From: Holothuria scabra
Taxonomy: Eukaryota; Echinodermata; Holothuroidea; Aspidochirotida; Holothuriidae
NCBI GenBank assembly: GCA_037179385.1
Contig: CM074179.1
Coordinates: forward strand, 35,303,905 to 35,367,904
DNA: 64,000 nt
Direction of reading: 5' to 3'
Of this stretch, positions 58,450-64,000 are shown piece after piece. The translations under genes and the position numbers were made by a program. Below the pieces are notes generated by a model. It did not search any database and had not been told where the DNA came from. It saw only the letters and a list, made by a program, of their open reading frames with translations. Numbering within the stretch: position 1 is the stretch's first letter; every line of letters starts with the position of its first letter.

Positions 58450-59545
58450 GACTACCTGGGCTAATTAGAATCATCTACGCAAGTTATGAGGAACCAAAAG
58501 AGTCACAACATATTGTAAACACTGCATTGTCCCAACAATGAGTTCAGTGCACAAAAAGTGGTAAACTTCAACTATTGCATACTAATTATTAATTTTCCTA
58601 TAAAATAGGAGTAAGGTTATAGCGATCCACTGAGACAAGTTACAGTAATTTATGCAAATTAGAAAACAACAAAATGGCAGCTAATTGCCAATATTCAGTG
58701 CCACAAACATTGTAAGGTTCAAGTAATTACCCACTAATTACACAAGTTCCTGTACAAAGTAGGTAGAAGTGAAGTGATAATGACCATCTGAGGCTAATCA
58801 GCATTTTTTTTGTGCAAATTAGAAAACAACAAAATGGCAGCTTGTTGTAAATGTTGTCCCCAAACAGTGGATCGTGCCAAAAATATTGCCAATTGAACTA
58901 ATTGCACACTAATTACACATTCTTCCTGAGCAAGGAAGGTCCGGGTTCGCTTCCCAGGTCGGGTCATACCAAAGACTAAAAAAGGAACCTACTGCCGGTG
59001 TGCGTGATGCTCCACATAAGCAATGGGGCAGGGAAAACAATTAGTGAGCCGCAACTGGAAAAAGGCCGTGGCCGGCTCGACTTGAACCAATAGGTTGGAA
59101 ACTGGGCCGTTAAACTCTATCTAACTCTAACTCTTACTCTGAGCAAGGAAAAGTTTGAAGTAAGAGATTAATTGCCCACTGGGGCTAATTAGCATAATTT
59201 ATGTATATTAGAAAATCATCAAAATGGCAGCATATTGTGAATTTTGTCCCAGCAATGAGTTCAGTGCCCTAAACATGGCAAATTTCCACTAATTGCACAC
59301 TAATGGCCTATTTTCCCTGTACATTATAGTTAGAAGTAAGTTAATAACGACCCAGCATAATTTATGCAAATTAGCTTTCAACAAAATGGCTGCTTGTTGT
59401 AAATTATATCCAAAAATGGGTTCTGAGCCATAAATATGACCAACTTTGACTAAATACACTTTTTTCCTGTGCACAAATGGCCAGAAACAGAGAATAGTGG
59501 TCCAATGAGGCTAATTAGCATAATTTATGCAAATAAGAGGGCTCT
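58450..59545 (+). repeat. Satellite of ~165-190-bp units
   Basis: About six diverged units. Each has GGCTAATTAGCATAATTTAT, GCAAATTAGAAAACAACAAA, ATGGCAGCTTGTTGTAAAT, GAGTTCAGTGCC, CTAATTGCACACTAATTAC and TTCCTGTACAAAGTAGGTAG in the same order. Unit starts are near 58450, 58645, 58790, 59187, 59350 and 59508. The long third interval is due to the SINE inserted at 58938-59138. Confidence 0.8.
58938..59138 (+). mobile_element. tRNA-derived SINE inserted in the satellite
   Basis: 201 bp flanked by CTGAGCAAGGAA at 58926-58937 and 59139-59150. It starts at the B box (GGTTCGCTTCC), so it lacks the A-box part. The body is close to consensus: GTGCGTGATGCTCCACATAA, GGCCGGCTCGACTTGAACCA and AACTCTATCTAACTCTAACT. 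Confidence 0.85.
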
Positions 59546-60345
59546 ATGCACAGATATGAATTGTCTATTTGGATTAATTTCTTTCTATTGTCTCAAGGAC
59601 CACTCATGCCAAGTAGGACATTTGTACTAAAAAATGCAGCGTTCACCCCCTTATCAACTCTACTAACCAGCCTTTTCCACAGCATAGCCAATAGAGTTAT
59701 ATAAAACCGTCTCCAATTCCCAAAAAAGAAAAGTTATTTTAGACATTGCAATTTAATTGTATTCATTATTTTTGAGTATTGAATTGTCTATGGCCACTTT
59801 TCATTTTCCAATTTACATGATGTTTTATTCTTTAATTAAGAGTACCGTTACTAACCTTTCACCACTAATTACAATACAACTGATTTACTGCCACACATTA
59901 AGAGGATGGACATTCAATGTATCTTCTACAAACTGTTCCATGGATACATATCTTCGATAGTGGAAATATCTAACGATAGTTCCACCATAACACTACTAAC
60001 GTCACCCCACAAGGTCGAATACACGAAAAATGAAAATATGGATAGCAATTGGATTTTGTTCATAGGGTGACTAGCTTCTGAAAGGCAAATGTTAAGCTAC
60101 CGATAGTTGTTGTTACGGTAAAGGTAAAACCAAAGAAGATTTGCTTGCCATATCTAACTAATCGGCATCAAAAAGATAGCGACCCCAAATAAGAGTCATA
60201 TCCAGTGCCTAGATGTTTCAGAATGATTCAATTTGGATGGAATTTAAGATCCAGTTTTAACAGCCAATGTCTTTATTTTCAAAGTTTTCTTGTAAACAAC
60301 CTGAAATCTTTCGCACTGACTATGACAGTTGTTTCTGGTGTTATG
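59546..60345. other. No gene seen
   Basis: Short ORFs at 59757-59960 and 60205-60414 (the latter runs into the duplicated block) have no recognisable domain. Confidence 0.45.
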
Positions 60346-63300
60346 CATTTACTAAACGGAAATGATCTAAACCTGTGCTTGTGTTTCCGGTTCCAGGGCT
60401 ATCACCGAGTCTAGGTCTTCCTGAACAAATAGCTCCACAGGTTAAATGGATGTCACGACCATCAGTGAGAAACAAACTATGCTAATAAGTAACTTGGTAT
60501 TCATCATCTTGTCAACTTGTAATAGATCTTTTGTCCCCAACAAATAAGCATTAGATGAGAAAAAGATGAATTTAAAAGAATTTCCACACTGCTTACGGTT
60601 AAATTCCATTTAACAGAAACCATTTAAAACAATTCAGGTTCCAAACGGTTTAGATTGTGTTTGGGCAGGGAGCTGTGTAATGGAAGGAGAAACATCGACT
60701 AAATCTGTCAGACAAAATGTACTTGAAAATAATTAAATTATCTTCAAGCACTGAAATTTGATTGACAGTTCACTTTGCTTTTATTGTTGATTTTTGTTGA
60801 CTTTCCTACTTAATGGTGACCTCCTTCTTTTCAAATGCAGTAATCCTGCAACAAAGACCATTGTCAAAATGCTGCTTTAAAGATATCTGCTCAGCCTACA
60901 CATGTGAAACGTTTTCACAGTTTTTGATTAAAACGACTGTCAGTCACTTTTATGTTACACACCACATTTTTCTAATTTCTTTATTAAAAAAGGAATGAAG
61001 CTGTTTGCAAAACCAAATGGAGTCTAAATTTCGATAATGCTATTTTAAACAATTCCGGATTGCTTCTGAAATAGCGAACGATGTATTTTTTCTTAAAAAG
61101 TAATAAAGAAATACACCGTACCCTTTTAAAAAGTGGCAATTTTCGGCACTAGCTGAAATAAATTTTGCATTTTTTGACGGCTGGCAATGTAATACATCGA
61201 AGGAAAATCATCCTAAGAGCTCTTTCAGATGTAGCAGACGACAAAAACAGTTGTCTTTAATGCCTAATCCCTGTTAGTTAAGAGGAATTTCAGGAATCAG
61301 ACAATGAAAAATTTAAGTGGCGGCTACGCAAATAGAACAAAGGAGAAGCGTGCGCTGTGTCTCCTTCCCTTACAGCTTCCTGGTTTGTAGGGATTTTCCA
61401 TTCAAAACTCTTATTATTAAAACCAATAAGAAAACCAGTTGAGATTACCATTTGCATATTTATGATCAGTTAGCACCATTCATAAACCACTTGAAACCAG
61501 TGAAGACCATTCGAGTTATTTATATATTTGCAAATTGTCCCGAATGGATTTTAACCTTGATTGTAGTTATTTTAAGATTCAATGCATATAAGGTGTGCAC
61601 GTGTTATATTGAAAATAATGAAAAATATATAAAAAGTGTTGCAATCGTGATTACCATGTACAAGAAAACTATTTTCCAATACTTTTCACTACTATTATAC
61701 TATTTTCCAAAAGAAAGTCTCAGCCAGTATTGGCAATTTAAGGAAGTTTAGGTTATTGTGATTCCCTGAAAGATGTTATCGATGAGCATTAGTAATAAAA
61801 TCAACTATTTCAAAAAAGACCTGAAAATTACAGCTGTCGATGAAATATTTTGTGGTTTTCCGAACAAGGGTACCACTTGAAACCCTTTTGGTGTGTTCCA
61901 AAGGGATTTTTTAGCTGGGATTGGTTAAATTTAACCAATATCGTTGTCACGGATTGACCAACTTTTTTCTGATTAATATAACGGGTCAAAGTTGGTAAAA
62001 TTGATGACTTATTTTAAAGTGTGGTCAAATAATAACACTTTTGTTGTAACTTTTAACCAGCCTCCCTCGGTTACTTTAACCAGGAAATGTTTGGTTTAAT
62101 CTGAGACCCCAATACTGGTTTAATCTAACCAACCTGCTTTTTTAAGTGTGAGTGAGAAAGGAATGTTATATTACAGGAAGATAAGCATTTCCGGAGAAAG
62201 AGGTGAGAAAACTTTATTCAAACTCCATATAAAACTTTCCTTTTCCTCCGTCTCCTAATCCTTTTTCCCAAACCCTTTTCTGTAAGTATTATTGAGATTT
62301 CACTCTATCATGCTTTTAAATTATAAAGTCGTGAATACAACAAATAGTGTTGCTTTCTGAATTGAGAGTAATCGCGTGATTTTCTGAATAAAGCATTAAT
62401 TGGTTAGGGGCAATACACTAGTTGAGTAAAGACGTCTTGAGAGAATTGAATATTGTTGCTACTTTTTAAAAAAGAAATTGAAAGCAATGCCTTTTGCACG
62501 TTAGTTCCTTTTTACGATGCCAGTGAAAATTTATCCGAGACGGTCTGAGGTGTGTTCGCCGTACTGTGGGAAGGGGAAGGTAGAAGTTTTGGTGCAGTGA
62601 CAGTGTGGCCCCGCCTCATACGCTTATGGTTTCGAGCTTTTTAATCACACATTTCAATTTTATCTGAAAATATGAAACAATGTACTTTGAAGTATTTTTA
62701 ATTATAAAAATTTAAGACTACCCAACATGAACTACAAACGAAAATGCAAAATTACCCATATACGAAGGTAAAAAAATAAGAATTGTAGATTTTTTCCCTC
62801 TTTTGTAGGGGAGGGGAATGGGCGGGGCTGATGTGCTCCCCTCTTAATTCACTCTGCACCTTTCTGAGTTCACAGTCTCCCCATTTACAAGACCCTAAGT
62901 TTTGTTATTGCTTTTTTATCGTAGGCTTGTGCAGTGCCTACATGGAGCTGGACTTGCTTCAGATAGTAAATAAATCAAAGTTCATAATTGAGATATACCC
63001 TGAAAGTGTTTTAATACCGATAAATTATTTAGCAAATATCTTTGAAGACTAAAAATTCAAAACAAGATAAAACGATAATGGAAAACATGCAGTGGTCTAC
63101 CCGTTAGGAATCTTAGTAAAATGCTTCATATAGGCCTATGTGAAAAGAACCCAATTATTTGCAGTGTAATTAAAAACAACAACATTACTTTAAATTTTGA
63201 AGTCTGAATTTAAAAAAATCGATTGTCAAGGATGGCAAGGGAGACAAATCCTTCCAGTTGTTTTGACCAACTTTTTTTTTTTTGGGGGGGGGGGGGGAGA

Positions 63301-63975
63301 GGTGCAAACCAATGGTGTAAATGACCTGAAAGCTTTTAGGTTTGTTAATTGTGAAGTATTGTTCTTTACAGAAGTGAAGCTCCCTGAGGAGCAGAACTTG
63401 CCACTTAAAAGCTGGTTTTGGGAGTTGGCCCAGTTGGGGAGACCTTAGAAAAAATGAAACGTCCAGTCTTTCCTCTTTATATTTTATAGACAAATTGTAT
63501 GGTTTCAGGAGATATTAATTTAGAACAGGGACATGAAGTATTTCTTCCAATACGAAAAGAAGTTTGGCATCTATCTGATCTAATAGAAACCTATTTCAAA
63601 CTATCATGTTCTAAATCAGATCCAGATCGCCCGATGTTATCAGAATCGCGATTACGTGTATGGCTTTATCATGGTGCATTTTCACTTGTCTCGTTCTCTG
63701 ATCCTCCTCTGTGCTTCAACGGAAGTGGCTCCAAATGAATTACGCAATACAATCACACGCGCGTGTGCATCAAAATGTTAAAAAAAAGGGAAGAAAAAAA
63801 ATGAGAAAGCACATGTGTGGATTCTTGTCATTCTATCCCCAGACAGGAAGTCGACAAAAGGGCACCGTTGATCTCGTGTCAACGTTGATCCGGGTAGCAT
63901 TTACACTACAAATTTGATCGCCTGCGCGGGGTCTGATTTCTACTGATTACTAGGATCAAATTTGGGCGATCCGAT
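60346..63975 (+). repeat. Duplicated block, copy B
   Basis: Same order and orientation as 3481-5270 plus 8233-9428, without the LINE. The empty site reads CTCTGCACCTTTCTGAGTTC at about 62850-62875. Some local indels distinguish the copies, for example an extra segment near 60690-61440 in copy B. It lacks the minisatellite that abuts copy A at 3475. Poly(T)/poly(G) tract at 63271-63297 corresponds to 8621-8643. Incidental ORFs only. Confidence 0.8.
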
Positions 63976-64000
63976 CAGTATGTGATCTGCATTTACAATA

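Overview
This is an AT-rich stretch of an animal nuclear genome. It has no operons, no ribosome-binding-site spacing, no long intact cellular ORF and no rRNA or true tRNA gene. It has GT-AG exons, tRNA-derived SINEs, two kinds of LINE, several non-autonomous DNA transposons and minisatellites. A fibrinogen-domain gene that also carries trypsin-inhibitor-like (TIL) and EGF modules, L1/Tx1-type and CR1/L2-type LINEs, and hAT-like elements together suggest a marine invertebrate, probably a deuterostome such as an echinoderm. That assignment is inference; the sequence has no taxon marker I can prove.

Layout. 1-9.4 kb is repeat-derived: a dispersed repeat, a foldback element (1.32-1.77 kb), a repeat carrying a 15-bp minisatellite, then a duplicated block whose second copy lies at 60.3-64 kb. 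The first copy was interrupted by a 5'-truncated CR1/L2-type LINE (5.27-8.23 kb, minus strand), and that LINE was itself interrupted by two small DNA transposons. 10.0-15.6 kb (minus strand) holds the main host gene: seven exons whose splice phases all agree. Predicted order is an incomplete fibrinogen domain, TIL, VWC-like/EGF, TIL, VWC-like/EGF, and a complete fibrinogen domain. One exon has a one-base frameshift and a lost EGF cysteine, and the last exon carries a tyrosine tract encoded by an AAT-type microsatellite.

19.8-28.2 kb is a near full-length but dead L1/Tx1-type LINE (ORF1 coiled-coil/RRM; ORF2 endonuclease, reverse transcriptase and CCHC motif). ORF1 is split by a 1.3-kb hAT-like MITE with an 8-bp target duplication. 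The LINE is bracketed by two ~708-bp direct repeats placed exactly where target-site duplications would be.

28-64 kb is gene-poor. It contains SINE copies from one tRNA-Val-like family (three with clear target duplications), LINE fragments at 32.9 and 39.3 kb, a CACTA-like non-autonomous element (35.1-35.9 kb), an hAT MITE (42.5 kb), one isolated phospholipid-scramblase terminal exon (43.05-43.26 kb, plus strand), two further minisatellite arrays, a ~165-190-bp satellite (58.4-59.5 kb) and the second copy of the duplicated block.

The two recognisable host genes show no functional link. The nested insertions give a relative history: duplicated block, then CR1/L2 LINE, then MITEs; and L1/Tx1 LINE, then hAT MITE. 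All exon limits come from reading splice signals and phases by eye, and no alignment or expression data were available.
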